The notes: generated by a model not told the origin, from the sequence alone. A stretch of DNA of 64,000 nucleotides from Ideonella dechloratans (GCF_021049305.1 NZ_CP088081.1:1736001-1800000); one strand, 5' to 3'. Numbered from the stretch's first letter, positions 9,955-19,238 are shown. Made by a program: numbers and translations.

Positions 9955-11343
9955 ATGAAAGTCGACGCATCCATCTTCAAGGCCTATGACATCCGCGGCA
10001 TCGTGGGCAAGAGCCTGGACGAAACCGTGGCCGAGCACCTTGGCAAGGCCTTTGGCACCGAAGCCCTGAAGGCCGGGCAGAAGGCCGTGGTGGTGGGGCG
10101 CGATGGCCGCCTCTCCGGCCCGGGGCTGGTGGACGCGCTCAAGCGGGGCCTGGCCTCGACCGGGCTGGATGTGGTGGACCTGGGCGCAGTGACCACCCCG
10201 ATGGTCTATTACGTGGCCGCCACCCGGGGCCAGCACGGCTGCAACAGCGGCATCCAGGTCACCGGCAGCCACAACCCCAAGGACTACAACGGCTTCAAGA
10301 TGGTGCTGGCGGGCCGGGCCATCTATGGCGATGAGATCCAGGGCCTGAAGCGCCGCATGGAGGCCGAGGACTACACCCAGGGCCGGGGGCGCGTCGGCGC
10401 GATGGACATCCTGCCGGAGTACACCCACCGCATCGTCGGCGACTGCAAGCTCGCGCGCCCGATGAAGATCGTCGTGGATTCGGGCAACGGCATCCCCGGG
10501 GCCAGCGCGCCGGGCATCCTGAAGGCCCTGGGTTGCGAGGTGATCGATCTCTACTCGAAGGTCGATGGCGACTTCCCCAACCACCACCCCGATCCTTCCA
10601 AGCCCGCCAACCTGGCCGACCTGATCAAGGTCGTGCATGCCACCGACGCCGAACTGGGCCTGGCCTTCGATGGCGACGGCGACCGCCTGGGCGTGGTGAC
10701 CAAGGATGGCCAGATCATCTACCCGGACCGTCAGCTGATCCTCTTTGCCCGCGACATCCTGACCCGCGTGAAGGGCGGCACCATCATCTACGACGTCAAG
10801 TGCACGCAACGCCTGGCGCCCGAGGTCAAGGCCGCCGGCGGCGTGCCGCTGATGTGGAAGACCGGCCACTCGCTGGTCAAGGCCAAGCTGAAGGAAACCG
10901 GCGCCCCGATCGCCGGCGAGATGAGCGGCCACATCTTCTTCTCGGAGCGCTGGTACGGTTTTGACGATGCGATGTACACCGCCGGCCGCCTGCTCGAGAT
11001 CCTCTCGCGCTCGGACGACCCCAGCGCGGTGCTGAACGCGCTGCCGACCAGCTTCAACACGCCGGAGCTGAACGTGCCCTGCGCCGAGGGGGAGCCGGCA
11101 CAGGTCATCGCCAAGCTGCTGGAGACGGCCAAGTTCCCCGGCGCCGAGATCATCACCACCGACGGTCTGCGCGCCGAATATCCGGACGGCTTCGGCCTGG
11201 TGCGGGCCTCCAACACCACGCCGGTGCTGGTGATGCGCTTCGAAGGTCACACCCCGGAAGCCATGCACCGCATCGAGGGCGAGTTCATGGCGGCGCTGCG
11301 CGCGGTCAAGCCCGACGCCGAGATCGGCGCTTCGGCCCACTGA
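9955..11343 (+). CDS. phosphomannomutase/phosphoglucomutase
   Basis: A 462-residue alpha-D-phosphohexomutase of the AlgC/ManB type, interconverting hexose-6- and hexose-1-phosphates for LPS and exopolysaccharide precursors. The phosphoserine is S105 in VTGSHNPKDYNG, the Mg site is DGDGDR at 239-244, and the sugar-binding loop GEMSGH is near 322. The ATG at 9955 gives the family start MKVDASIFKAYDIRGI; earlier in-frame starts only add non-homologous residues. It lies next to waaA, consistent with surface polysaccharide synthesis. Confidence 0.93.
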   Translation: MKVDASIFKAYDIRGIVGKSLDETVAEHLGKAFGTEALKAGQKAVVVGRDGRLSGPGLVDALKRGLASTGLDVVDLGAVTTPMVYYVAATRGQHGCNSGIQVTGSHNPKDYNGFKMVLAGRAIYGDEIQGLKRRMEAEDYTQGRGRVGAMDILPEYTHRIVGDCKLARPMKIVVDSGNGIPGASAPGILKALGCEVIDLYSKVDGDFPNHHPDPSKPANLADLIKVVHATDAELGLAFDGDGDRLGVVTKDGQIIYPDRQLILFARDILTRVKGGTIIYDVKCTQRLAPEVKAAGGVPLMWKTGHSLVKAKLKETGAPIAGEMSGHIFFSERWYGFDDAMYTAGRLLEILSRSDDPSAVLNALPTSFNTPELNVPCAEGEPAQVIAKLLETAKFPGAEIITTDGLRAEYPDGFGLVRASNTTPVLVMRFEGHTPEAMHRIEGEFMAALRAVKPDAEIGASAH

Positions 11344-11347
11344 GTGC

Positions 11348-12685
11348 TTGACCCGGACACCGTTGGTCTTGCCTGAAGCAAGGACACCTCTGTCCGCCGT
11401 GCTGGCGAGGCAGGCCTATTCCTGGGTGCTGCGCCTGGGCACGCCGGCCTATCTGGCCAAGCTCTGGCAGCGCGGCGGGCGCGAGCCGCTGTACCGCCAT
11501 GCGATTGGCGAGCGCTTCGGCCTGCACCTGCCCCCGGTCGCCCCGGGTGCGCTGTGGTTGCACGCGGTCTCCCTGGGCGAGACCCGCGCCGCGGCCGCGC
11601 TGATCGATGCCTTGCGTGCGCAGCGGCCCGGTCTGCGCCTGCTGCTCACCCATGGCACGGCCACCGGGCGCGAGGCCGGGCAGGCGCTGCTGCGCGAGGG
11701 CGACCATCAGCTGTGGCTGCCTTTTGACACGCCGGGGGCGGTGCACCGTTTTCTGCGCCATGCCCGGCCTTGTCTGGGCGTGCTGATGGAGACGGAGATC
11801 TGGCCCAATCTGCTGCACGCCGCCGCAGCCCGGCGCCTGCCCATGGTGTTGGCCAATGCGCGGCTGAGCGAGAAGAGCGCTCGCCAGGGGCAGCGCCTGT
11901 CCCTGCTGATGCGGCCCGCCGCCGATGCCTTGAACCTGGTGTTGGCCCAGACCGAGGCCGATGCCCAGCGCCTGCGCACGGCCGGCGCGGCCGATGTGCG
12001 GGTGTGCGGCAACCTGAAGTACGACCTGCAGCCTGACGAGGCGCAACTGACCCGGGGCCGTGCATGGCGGGCCGGGCTGTCGCGCCCGGTGGTGGCGGCC
12101 GTGAACACCCGCGAAGGCGAGGAAGAGGCCTTGCTGACCCGCTGGGCGGCCTGGGCGCCCCCCCGACCGCAGCTGCTGCTGGTGCCTCGCCATCCTCAGC
12201 GCTTCGACGCCGTGGCCGAGCTGGTGCGGCATCAGGGCCTGTCCGTGTCGCGGCGCTCGCAGTGGGGCCAGGCCTCTCCCGTCGAGGCGGCAGGCGAGGC
12301 CGATGTCTGGCTGGGCGACAGCCTGGGCGAGATGGCCCTGTACTACGGCCTGTCCGACGTGGCGCTGCTGGGTGGCAGCTTCGCGCCACTGGGCGGTCAC
12401 AACCTGATCGAATCGGCGGCCTGCGGCTGCCCGATCATCCTGGGGCCGTCGACCTTCAATTTCGCCCAGGCGGCCGAGGGGGCGCTGGCCGCGGGCGCAG
12501 CCTGGCGCGCGCACGACTGGGACGATGCGCTGGCCCAGGTGAGGCAGCTGCTGGCAGCGCCGAAACGGCTGCACGAGGCCGCCGAGCGGGCCACGGCCTT
12601 CGCCTCGGCCCACCGGGGGGCGGCCACACGCATGGCTTCGGCCATCGTGGCCCTGCTGCCCCCGACCGCGCATCCGCGCGGCTGA
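11348..12685 (+). CDS. waaA: 3-deoxy-D-manno-octulosonic acid (Kdo) transferase
   Basis: Transfers Kdo from CMP-Kdo to lipid A in the inner membrane. The protein is 445 residues from a TTG at 11348, or 428 from a GTG at 11399. The N-terminal domain has WLHAVSLGETRAA with the catalytic Glu, then LLTHGTATGR and METEIWPN; the C-terminal GT-B half has LGGSFAPLGGHN. There is no ATG near the start; homologues begin about where RQAYSW occurs (residue 21), so the GTG is at least as likely as the TTG. The gene faces tolC tail to tail with a 5-bp gap. Confidence 0.93.
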   Translation: MTRTPLVLPEARTPLSAVLARQAYSWVLRLGTPAYLAKLWQRGGREPLYRHAIGERFGLHLPPVAPGALWLHAVSLGETRAAAALIDALRAQRPGLRLLLTHGTATGREAGQALLREGDHQLWLPFDTPGAVHRFLRHARPCLGVLMETEIWPNLLHAAAARRLPMVLANARLSEKSARQGQRLSLLMRPAADALNLVLAQTEADAQRLRTAGAADVRVCGNLKYDLQPDEAQLTRGRAWRAGLSRPVVAAVNTREGEEEALLTRWAAWAPPRPQLLLVPRHPQRFDAVAELVRHQGLSVSRRSQWGQASPVEAAGEADVWLGDSLGEMALYYGLSDVALLGGSFAPLGGHNLIESAACGCPIILGPSTFNFAQAAEGALAAGAAWRAHDWDDALAQVRQLLAAPKRLHEAAERATAFASAHRGAATRMASAIVALLPPTAHPRG

Positions 12686-12690
12686 ACGAC

Positions 12691-14040
12691 TCAGCGGGCC
12701 AGCAGGCCGTTCACGCGCTGGATGTCGGATTCGTTGAGCTGGCCGGTGACCTGGCGCAGCTTCAGGTCGCCCATGATCACGTCGTAGCGGGCCTTGGAGA
12801 GCTGCTGCTCGGTGTTGAACAGCTGGGTCTGGGCGGTCAGCACGTCCAGGTTGACCCGCACACCCACCTTGTAGCCCAGCTGTGTGGCTTCCAGCGACAG
12901 CTTGTTCGAGGCCTCGGCCGCCTCGTAGGCCTTGACCTGTGCCAGGCCACTTTGCACGCCCAGGAAGGCCGAGCGGGTGCCCTGCGCGATGCTGCGGCGG
13001 GTTCCCTCGAGGTCGTTGACGGCCTTGTCTTCCAGCTTCAGCGTTTCCTGGATGCGGTTCTGGGTGGCGAAGCCGCTGAACAGCGGCACCGACAGTGTCA
13101 CGCCGATGCTCTTGTTGGTGTTGGTGCCCGACAGGTGGGCGGTCGGGTCGGTGTCGATGTCCACACGGCCCTTGGTGTAGCTGCCTGTCAGTGCCAGCGT
13201 GGGCAGGTGGCCGGCGCGCGCCTTCTCGGTCTCCAGCTTGGCGATGTCCAACGCCAAGCGGGCCTGGGCGATGCTCGGGCTGCGGTCCTCGGCGGTGCTC
13301 AGCCAGGTGTTCAGGTCGGCCGGCATCAGCGGCGGCAGCGCCACCGGCTTGGCCAGCGGCCAGGGCTTGATGCCCGTGCGGCCCACCAGTTGCTCCAGGG
13401 CCAGTTGCTTGACGCGCAGATCGTTGTCGGCGGCCAGTTCCTGGGCCACCACCAGGTCGTAGCTGGCCTGGGCCTCGCGGGTGTCGGTGATGGTGGCCGT
13501 GCCCACTTCGAAATTGCGCTTGGCCGAGGCCAGCTGCTCCGAGATGGCCTTTTTGTTGGCCTGCACGGTCGCCAGGGTGTCCGCGGCCCCCAGCACGTCG
13601 AAGTACGCCTGCGAGAGGCGCACGATCAGGTCCTGCTCGGCGGCCTGCAGCTGGGTCTTGGCCACCTCGACCGTCTTGTCGGCCTGGTCGATGGTCAGGC
13701 TGTTGGGCCGGTTGAACAGGCTTTGCTGCGCAGACACCGTCACCGGCGTGGTGGTGCTCGCAGTCCGGGTGACATTGCTGTAGGGGGTTTCGTTGATGTC
13801 CCGGTTGGCCGAGGCCGTCAGCGCGACGCTGGGGCGCTGCAGGGCGTAGGTCTGGGCGGCCTGGTACTCGGCTGCTTCGGACTGGGCGCGGGCCGCCAGG
13901 TAGGTGGCGTCGTAGGACCGTGCTGCTTCGTAGAGCTCCTGCAGGCTCTGGGCCCGGGCAGTTCCCGCAAGGCAGAGCGCGGCCAGCGCCAGGGGGGCGA
14001 GGCGGGCACTCGGGCGGAACAGGGAGCGCGAAGTCGGCAT
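12691..14040 (-). CDS. tolC: TolC family outer-membrane efflux protein
   Basis: A 449-residue outer-membrane channel for tripartite efflux and type I secretion. A signal peptide ends near residue 30 (GTARA-QS). Two structural repeats follow, each with LQEL-type helices and a beta strand pair (about 70-95 and 280-310); the ends of the long helices carry GVGVRVNLDVLTAQTQLF-like sequence. It follows the rhodanese gene by 57 bp on the same strand, in the pcm-rhodanese-tolC order common in Burkholderiales, and may share its promoter. Confidence 0.93.
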   Translation of the reverse strand: MPTSRSLFRPSARLAPLALAALCLAGTARAQSLQELYEAARSYDATYLAARAQSEAAEYQAAQTYALQRPSVALTASANRDINETPYSNVTRTASTTTPVTVSAQQSLFNRPNSLTIDQADKTVEVAKTQLQAAEQDLIVRLSQAYFDVLGAADTLATVQANKKAISEQLASAKRNFEVGTATITDTREAQASYDLVVAQELAADNDLRVKQLALEQLVGRTGIKPWPLAKPVALPPLMPADLNTWLSTAEDRSPSIAQARLALDIAKLETEKARAGHLPTLALTGSYTKGRVDIDTDPTAHLSGTNTNKSIGVTLSVPLFSGFATQNRIQETLKLEDKAVNDLEGTRRSIAQGTRSAFLGVQSGLAQVKAYEAAEASNKLSLEATQLGYKVGVRVNLDVLTAQTQLFNTEQQLSKARYDVIMGDLKLRQVTGQLNESDIQRVNGLLAR

Positions 14041-14097
14041 GGTGGTTTCCTCTGGGTCGATAAGGGGGAAGGCGCCCTGGGCGGATGGCCGCAGGCT

Positions 14098-14427
14098 TCA
14101 GTAGCGTGGCATCGCCGGGTCGACCTGGCGGGCCCAGGCGTCGGTGCCACCCTCCAGGTTGTACACAGCGCGGTGGCCTTGGTGCATCAGGAATGCGACG
14201 ACCTGCGCGCTGCGCATGCCGTGATGGCAAAAACAGACGACAGGCTGCTGCGGGTCCAGCTCCGAGCAGCGCGCCGGAACGTCGCCCATGGGCATGGACA
14301 TCGTCCTGGCGCCATCCACCGACAGAGGGGCCAGTGCCACCTCCCACGGCTCACGCACGTCCAGCAACACCACGCCCGCATGGGCCTGGGTGAAGGGAAT
14401 CAGATCCTGGACGTGCAGCCGGTTCAT
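14098..14427 (-). CDS. rhodanese-like sulfurtransferase domain protein
   Basis: A single rhodanese domain of 109 residues. VVLLDVREPWE (19-29) opens the fold and the active-site Cys65 lies in VVCFCHHGMRS, where two Cys (65, 67) flank Phe. It would transfer sulfane sulfur or act in thiol chemistry; the physiological acceptor is unknown. Its ATG overlaps the pcm stop (TGATG), so it is coupled to pcm. It lies inside a longer overlapping reading frame, but the start at 14427 is the one that fits. Confidence 0.9.
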   Translation of the reverse strand: MNRLHVQDLIPFTQAHAGVVLLDVREPWEVALAPLSVDGARTMSMPMGDVPARCSELDPQQPVVCFCHHGMRSAQVVAFLMHQGHRAVYNLEGGTDAWARQVDPAMPRY

Positions 14428-15083
14428 CAGAAGTGGAAGCGCGTGGGTTCGGCAAAGCCGTCGAGTCGCTGCGCCACGGTGTCGAACAGCTCGACCTTGG
14501 ACAGCGCCTTGTCGGATTGGCGGGTGTAGAGCACGGCGCGCATCACCGGCTCGGCACCTTCGATGGTGATCAGCCGGCCGCCGACCTTGAGCTGGTCGAG
14601 CAGGGCTTGCGGCACCTGGGCCACGGAGCCCGAGAGCACGATCACGTCGAAGGGGCCCTCGGCGGCCAGACCTTCGCGGCCATCGGCCTCGCGCACGGAC
14701 ACGTTGGACAGACCGGCGCGGCGCAGGTTCTCGCTGGCCATCCGGGCCAGTTCGGGCCGGTTCTCCAGCGTGATCACGCGCTGGGCGCGGTGACCCAGCA
14801 GTGCGGCCATGAAGCCCGAGCCGGCACCGACTTCCAGCACGGTTTCGTGGCGCTGCACCTTGGCTTCCTGCAGCAGGCGGGCCTCGACCCGCGGAGCCAG
14901 CATGCACTGGCCGCCCGGCAGCGGCACTTCGGTGTCCACGAAGGCCAGGGCGCGGTAGGCGGCGGGGACGAAGTCCTCGCGCTTGACGGCAGCCAGCAGC
15001 GAGAGCACGGCAGGATCCAGCACATCCCAGGGGCGGATCTGCTGTTCGATCATGTTGAAGCGGGCTTGTTCGATGTTCATCAC
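14427..15083 (-). CDS. pcm: protein-L-isoaspartate O-methyltransferase family protein
   Basis: A 218-residue SAM-dependent methyltransferase that starts repair of isoaspartyl residues. The SAM motif VLEVGAGSGFMAALLG lies at about 83-98, VITLENRPELA follows, and PFDVIVLSGSV contains the post-I loop. The sequence belongs to the betaproteobacterial Pcm-like branch located beside tolC, whose isoaspartate activity is less well tested than E. coli Pcm. It is the first gene of the pcm-rhodanese-tolC run and starts 49 bp from the convergently placed end of the tetR gene region. Confidence 0.82.
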   Translation of the reverse strand: MMNIEQARFNMIEQQIRPWDVLDPAVLSLLAAVKREDFVPAAYRALAFVDTEVPLPGGQCMLAPRVEARLLQEAKVQRHETVLEVGAGSGFMAALLGHRAQRVITLENRPELARMASENLRRAGLSNVSVREADGREGLAAEGPFDVIVLSGSVAQVPQALLDQLKVGGRLITIEGAEPVMRAVLYTRQSDKALSKVELFDTVAQRLDGFAEPTRFHF

Positions 15084-15132
15084 GGCGTCCTCGAAAAGGT
15101 CCGGCGGCGTCTGGGCCGGTCAACCTTTCATT

Positions 15133-15798
15133 CTAGGTGGCTTTGTGGCCTCTCAGATGTCCGGCGCCAGGTGCTGCTGCCGCCTGAAAGCCGCTCAGCA
15201 GCAGATGCATGTGCCCTCTCATGAAGGCTTCGGGCTGAATGTCCTTGAAGCCGCATGCCCCGAGGGAGTGCTTGTGCACGCACATCATCACGAAGGGCAT
15301 GGCGATGGAGTGCACGGCCATCTCGATGTCCAAAGGACGAAACTCCCCGCGCTCCACGCCCTGCATCAGCAGTCGCGCCATCACGCCCATGCCCGGCTCG
15401 AGCACTTCCTGGGCATAGAACTCGGCCAGCTCCGGAAAGTTGCACATCTCCGTCAGCAGGAGCTTGAACACGCCGGAGGCCGGGCTGTTGTAGACGCGGA
15501 TCCACCAGTCCACCAGCGGCCCCAGCAACGCCTCCGTGGCGGAGCCCTGGTGCTCATCCAGCAGGCGCGCTCCCTCGGCCACCTCGACCGCCAAGGTCGA
15601 GCGCACCACGGCCTTGAGCAGTTCCTCCTTGCTGGGGTAGTAGAGGTACAGCGTGCCCTTGGACACGCCGGCGCGCTGGGCGACCTCTTCGGACCGGGTG
15701 GCCGCAAAGCCTTTTTCGACGAACAGGGACAGCGCCGCCTCCAGCAATTCCTGGGGGCGGGCATCCTTGCGGCGCTGGCGAGAACTGTGAACCGACAT
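15133..15798 (-). CDS. TetR/AcrR family transcriptional regulator
   Basis: A 221-residue repressor. The N-terminal helix-turn-helix spans about 15-62 (EEVAQRAGVSKGTLYLYYPS); the ligand-binding C-terminal domain (about 75-205) resembles AcrR-type regulators with TEMCNFPELAEFY. The ATG at 15798 puts the HTH at the usual distance; the frame is open further upstream without a plausible start. A perfect 20-bp palindrome lies 6 bp before this ATG, so autoregulation is likely. Divergent uppP begins 189 bp away and could share control; the ligand is unknown. Confidence 0.92.
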   Translation of the reverse strand: MSVHSSRQRRKDARPQELLEAALSLFVEKGFAATRSEEVAQRAGVSKGTLYLYYPSKEELLKAVVRSTLAVEVAEGARLLDEHQGSATEALLGPLVDWWIRVYNSPASGVFKLLLTEMCNFPELAEFYAQEVLEPGMGVMARLLMQGVERGEFRPLDIEMAVHSIAMPFVMMCVHKHSLGACGFKDIQPEAFMRGHMHLLLSGFQAAAAPGAGHLRGHKAT

Positions 15799-15803
15799 CA
15801 GAC

Positions 15804-15823
15804 TAATGACCCGTTGGTCATTA
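15804..15823. promoter_or_regulatory. palindromic operator, probably for the TetR regulator
   Basis: TAATGACC (15804-15811), CGTT, GGTCATTA (15816-15823): perfect 8-bp arms with a 4-bp centre. Size, symmetry and position between the tetR start and the divergent uppP gene fit a TetR-family operator. Confidence 0.7.
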
Positions 15824-15986
15824 ATACTAGCAGCCGATGCGGCGAACTCAATACCCATTGGGGTATTCTGACGGAAAGCAGGCCTGGATGGAAGAGGCGG
15901 CATCGCCCTGTCACGGGGCCGGGGGGCGTGAAAACCCGCGGGTATGATCCCGGCCTCGCATTGCCTCTCGTCAAGGAGCACCCGAC

Positions 15987-16808
15987 TTGGACTTCCTGCT
16001 GCTCAAGGCCGCCATCATGGGGGTGGTTGAAGGTCTGACCGAATTCCTGCCCATCTCCTCCACTGGACATCTGATCCTCGCGGGTTCTCTGCTGGGCTTC
16101 GCGGATGCCAAGGCCAAGGTCTTCGAGATCGCGATCCAATCGGGCGCCATCCTGGCGGTGGTGCTGGTGTACTGGCGCCGTCTGAGCGACGCGGTGACCG
16201 GCCTGGCCACCCAGGCCTCCGCCCGGCGCTTCGTGCTCAATGTGCTGATCGGCTTCCTGCCGGCCGCCGTGCTGGGCCTGTTGGTCTACAAGGTGATCAA
16301 GGGCTATCTCTTCAATGCCCCCGTGGTGGCGGCCTCGTTCATCATTGGCGGGCTGATCATCCTGTGGGCCGAGCGGCGGGCTTCGCCCCGGGTGCGCATC
16401 CAGTCGGTGGACGAAATGACCTGGGTGGATGCGCTGAAGGTCGGGCTGGTCCAGTGCCTGGGCATGATCCCGGGCACCAGCCGATCCGGTTCCACCATCA
16501 TCGGGGGCATGCTGCTGGGCCTGTCGCGCCAAGCGGCCACGGATTTCAGCTTCTTCCTGGCCATTCCCACCCTGATCGGCGCCGGGGCCTACAGCCTGTG
16601 GAAGGAGAGGGCGCTGCTGAGCATGGCCGATCTGCCGCTCTTCGGCGTAGGCTTCTTCGTGTCCTTCCTGAGCGCCTGGGTCTGTGTGCGCTGGCTGCTC
16701 CACTACGTGGCCAGCCACACCTTCATCCCCTTCGCCTGGTATCGCATCGGGTTCGGCGTGGTGGTGCTGCTCACCGCCTGGACCGGCTGGGTGGCGTGGG
16801 CCGACTGA
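15987..16808 (+). CDS. uppP: undecaprenyl-diphosphatase
   Basis: A 273-residue polytopic membrane phosphatase that recycles undecaprenyl pyrophosphate for peptidoglycan and other wall polymers and gives bacitracin resistance. The two active-site loops are [10 protein letters not shown] (19-28) and PGTSRSGST (near 168-176); about eight membrane helices are visible. It starts with TTG at 15987, supported by AAGGAG eight bases upstream and by homologues that begin MDxxxLLKAxxMG. The divergent tetR gene and its palindrome lie upstream. Confidence 0.95.
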   Translation: MDFLLLKAAIMGVVEGLTEFLPISSTGHLILAGSLLGFADAKAKVFEIAIQSGAILAVVLVYWRRLSDAVTGLATQASARRFVLNVLIGFLPAAVLGLLVYKVIKGYLFNAPVVAASFIIGGLIILWAERRASPRVRIQSVDEMTWVDALKVGLVQCLGMIPGTSRSGSTIIGGMLLGLSRQAATDFSFFLAIPTLIGAGAYSLWKERALLSMADLPLFGVGFFVSFLSAWVCVRWLLHYVASHTFIPFAWYRIGFGVVVLLTAWTGWVAWAD

Positions 16809-16860
16809 ACAGCGACGGGGCTATCAGGCAAAATGCCGGCCCTTGTTCTCCGCCGCCACC

Positions 16861-17616
16861 ATGACCCACGACACACCGCTGCCCGAAGAGGCTCCCACCG
16901 ACGATGACCTGTCCGCAGCGGGTGGTGAGGCCGCCGGTGCGCCCCACCGCCGCATCCGCAGCTTCGTGCTGCGGGCCGGACGCATGGGCACCGGGCAGCA
17001 GCGTGCCTTGGAGGAATTGGGGCCCCAATACCTGGTGCCCTATGCGGCCCAGCCTCTGGATGCGGTCGGGCTGTTCGGCCGCGATGCGCCGCTGATCGTC
17101 GAGATCGGCTTCGGCATGGGGCATGCCACCGCGCAGATCGCCGCGGCGCGCCGTGACACCGACTTTCTGGGCATCGAGGTGCATACGCCCGGCGTGGGCG
17201 CCTTGCTCAAGCGCATCGGCGAAGAAGGTTTGAGCAACCTGCGCATCGTCCAGCACGACGCGGTCGAGGTGCTGGAGCACATGATCGCCCCCGACTCCCT
17301 GGCCGGGGTGCACGTCTTTTTCCCGGACCCCTGGCACAAGAAGAAGCACAACAAGCGGCGCCTGATCCAGCCGCCTTTCGTGGCATTGCTGGCCTCGCGC
17401 CTGAAGCCGGGTGGCATCCTGCACTGCGCGACCGACTGGCAGCCTTATGCCGAGCAGATGCTCGAGGTGTTGGGCGGCGAGCCGCGGCTGCGCAACACCG
17501 CAGCGGGGTATGCACCCCGCCCGGACTATCGGCCGCTGACCAAGTTCGAGAACCGTGGTATCCGACTGGGTCACGGCGTGTGGGATCTGGTCTTCGAACG
17601 CCAAACAATCGCGTAA
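16861..17616 (+). CDS. trmB: tRNA (guanine-N7-)-methyltransferase
   Basis: Methylates G46 in the variable loop of tRNAs using SAM. The protein is 251 residues with [11 protein letters not shown] as SAM motif I (near 80-90) and the family signature [15 protein letters not shown] near 151-165. The ATG at 16861 is preferred over longer in-frame versions that would overlap uppP. It lies 52 bp after uppP and 16 bp before tRNA-Gly, itself a possible substrate. Confidence 0.95.
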   Translation: MTHDTPLPEEAPTDDDLSAAGGEAAGAPHRRIRSFVLRAGRMGTGQQRALEELGPQYLVPYAAQPLDAVGLFGRDAPLIVEIGFGMGHATAQIAAARRDTDFLGIEVHTPGVGALLKRIGEEGLSNLRIVQHDAVEVLEHMIAPDSLAGVHVFFPDPWHKKKHNKRRLIQPPFVALLASRLKPGGILHCATDWQPYAEQMLEVLGGEPRLRNTAAGYAPRPDYRPLTKFENRGIRLGHGVWDLVFERQTIA

Positions 17617-17632
17617 ACTATGCGTCTGTGAT

Positions 17633-17706
17633 GCGGGCGTAGTTCAATGGTAGAACTTCTGCTTCCCAAGCAGATAGCGTGGGTTCGATTCCCATCGCCC
17701 GCTCCA
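17633..17706 (+). tRNA. tRNA-Gly(CCC)
   Basis: 74 nt with encoded CCA. The acceptor stem GCGGGCG pairs with CGCCCGC, the anticodon arm TCTGC-TTCCCAA-GCAGA reads CCC, and the T-arm is GGGTTCGATTCCC. It lies just after trmB. Confidence 0.96.
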
Positions 17707-17715
17707 ACCAATCCG

Positions 17716-17741
17716 AAACTGGCCCCGACTGGGGCCAGTTT
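17716..17741 (+). terminator. strong hairpin after tRNA-Gly
   Basis: AAACTGGCCCC, loop GACT, GGGGCCAGTTT: a perfect 11-bp stem with a 4-nt loop starting 10 bp after the tRNA. The T run after it is short, but it probably ends the trmB-tRNA transcript. Confidence 0.6.
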
Positions 17742-17837
17742 CACATCCGGCAGTGCCCGTGGTGGGCGCGACACACAGGCGACGCTCCCAGGACATGCTG
17801 TGAGGTGCGCGCGGCCAGTCGACTTTGGGGAACCGTC

Positions 17838-19097
17838 ATGAGCTTCTTTGAACGTGTTGCTGTCGGCGTCCTGGCCGTGACAGCGCTGGGCTTTTCCGGG
17901 GCAACCCTGGCCGCCGTGCAGGTCTCCCAGACCGACATCGTCAGCACGGCCACCCGTCTGGTGTCCTATCGCCACCAGCGGCACATGTTCGTCACCTCGG
18001 ATGGTCGCACGCACGCCCTGATGAACCTGGGCACGGCAGCGGGCTCGAGCGGGGCGCTCTATCTGCACTCGACCGATGACGGCGTGCAGTGGGCCCGACA
18101 GTTGGTGCTGCCCAGCACCGATGCGAACAGCGTTTCCGATGGCGTGCTGACGGGCGATTCCCTGACCGTGGTCTACCAGTGCAGCGATGGCATCGCGCGC
18201 ATGTCCACGCTGAAGTACAGCAGCGCGAGCCGCACCTGGTCGCTGGCCAGCACCAGCAAGCTGCCACGGGCCTCGACCACCATCGCCGCAGTCAATCCCA
18301 GTTTTGCGGTGGACGCGAACGGCAACACCTGGCTGGCCTATGTGCAGGAAGACAGCAGCAGTGGCTACGTGATGATTGCGCTGTACGTGAAGCCCGCAGG
18401 CAGCAGCACCTGGTCCCGCAGCAGCCAATCCTATGGCTACAGCAACGCGGTGACCTTCGGCAGCGACAAGCGCAGCGCCCGTCTGGTGAGCCTGCCGGGG
18501 GGCATCGGCCTGATGTATTCGGTGGGCCCCAACATCTACTGGGCGGAGCGGCCCTTGACGGGCACGTTGACGTCCTCCTGGAATTCCTCGGTGCTGATGC
18601 TGGCCGGCACGGCTGATCAGGACCCCATGTCCAGCCACTTCAGCACCGTGGTGGACGGGCAGGGCAACGTCTATGCGGCCTACACCGATGCCGGCGCGCT
18701 CTATCTGCGCATCCGCAGCACGGCCACTCGGCAATGGACGGCCCAGACCCGCATCACGGGCAACAGCGCCACCTACCCCTCGGCCAATCCGACCTATGCC
18801 CAACTGGCCTGGCTGGGTGGCACCAAGGTGGCGCTCATCAGCAACTTCGGCTCCGGCGTGAACGTCTATCAGAGTGCCAACAGCGGATCGACCTGGGTGT
18901 GCACGACGCGTGCGCTGCACACCAACCTGTCTGGTTACTTCGACGATGCCCGGGTCGAGATTCCGGCCTTCCCCGCCGGTAACGTGCAGGCGCTGCAGCA
19001 GTTCCAGGCCTACCAACCGGCCGGTGATGGCACGGTGCCGCCGCAGTACGCGGCCTCGTTCCGTTTCTCGCCCTCGGCCACGGCGGGATGTCAGTGA
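17838..19097 (+). CDS. exported protein with Asp-box (sialidase-type propeller) motifs
   Basis: A 419-residue protein with a signal peptide ending near residue 28 (TLA-AV). Two Asp-box-like motifs are visible, HSTDDGVQW early (about 78-86) and SANSGSTW late (about 344-351), and the chain is rich in aromatic strand repeats such as WARQL, WSLAS and WSRSS. This suggests a BNR/sialidase-type beta propeller, but I cannot identify the catalytic Arg triad or Tyr/Glu pair, so activity is not claimed. The ATG at 17838 is the first start that gives a signal peptide. A good terminator follows, so it is probably a single-gene unit. Confidence 0.7.
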   Translation: MSFFERVAVGVLAVTALGFSGATLAAVQVSQTDIVSTATRLVSYRHQRHMFVTSDGRTHALMNLGTAAGSSGALYLHSTDDGVQWARQLVLPSTDANSVSDGVLTGDSLTVVYQCSDGIARMSTLKYSSASRTWSLASTSKLPRASTTIAAVNPSFAVDANGNTWLAYVQEDSSSGYVMIALYVKPAGSSTWSRSSQSYGYSNAVTFGSDKRSARLVSLPGGIGLMYSVGPNIYWAERPLTGTLTSSWNSSVLMLAGTADQDPMSSHFSTVVDGQGNVYAAYTDAGALYLRIRSTATRQWTAQTRITGNSATYPSANPTYAQLAWLGGTKVALISNFGSGVNVYQSANSGSTWVCTTRALHTNLSGYFDDARVEIPAFPAGNVQALQQFQAYQPAGDGTVPPQYAASFRFSPSATAGCQ

Positions 19098-19133
19098 GCC
19101 GGTGCACCCGGTAGAGATTCCTTCACCTGGGTC

Positions 19134-19164
19134 AAGACCGGGCCTGCTGAGTCCGGTCTTTTTG
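19134..19164 (+). terminator. Rho-independent terminator after the Asp-box protein
   Basis: AAGACCGG (19134-19141) pairs with CCGGTCTT (19153-19160) around an 11-nt loop, followed by TTT. It isolates the upstream gene from the lipase gene. Confidence 0.8.
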
Positions 19165-19238
19165 TATCCACGGGCCTCCGACGCGGGTTAGTCCCAAGAC
19201 GGAAAAGGGACCTGCCCGGCTTAAAGTTTCTTATCCAG

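Noticed and set aside
12064..14529. Long plus-strand frame across waaA and tolC
   Set aside because: It covers two well-defined genes in other frames and has no domain or signal of its own.
17633..19100. Integrated element at tRNA-Gly
   Set aside because: No integrase, no repeated tRNA end and no change in composition downstream.
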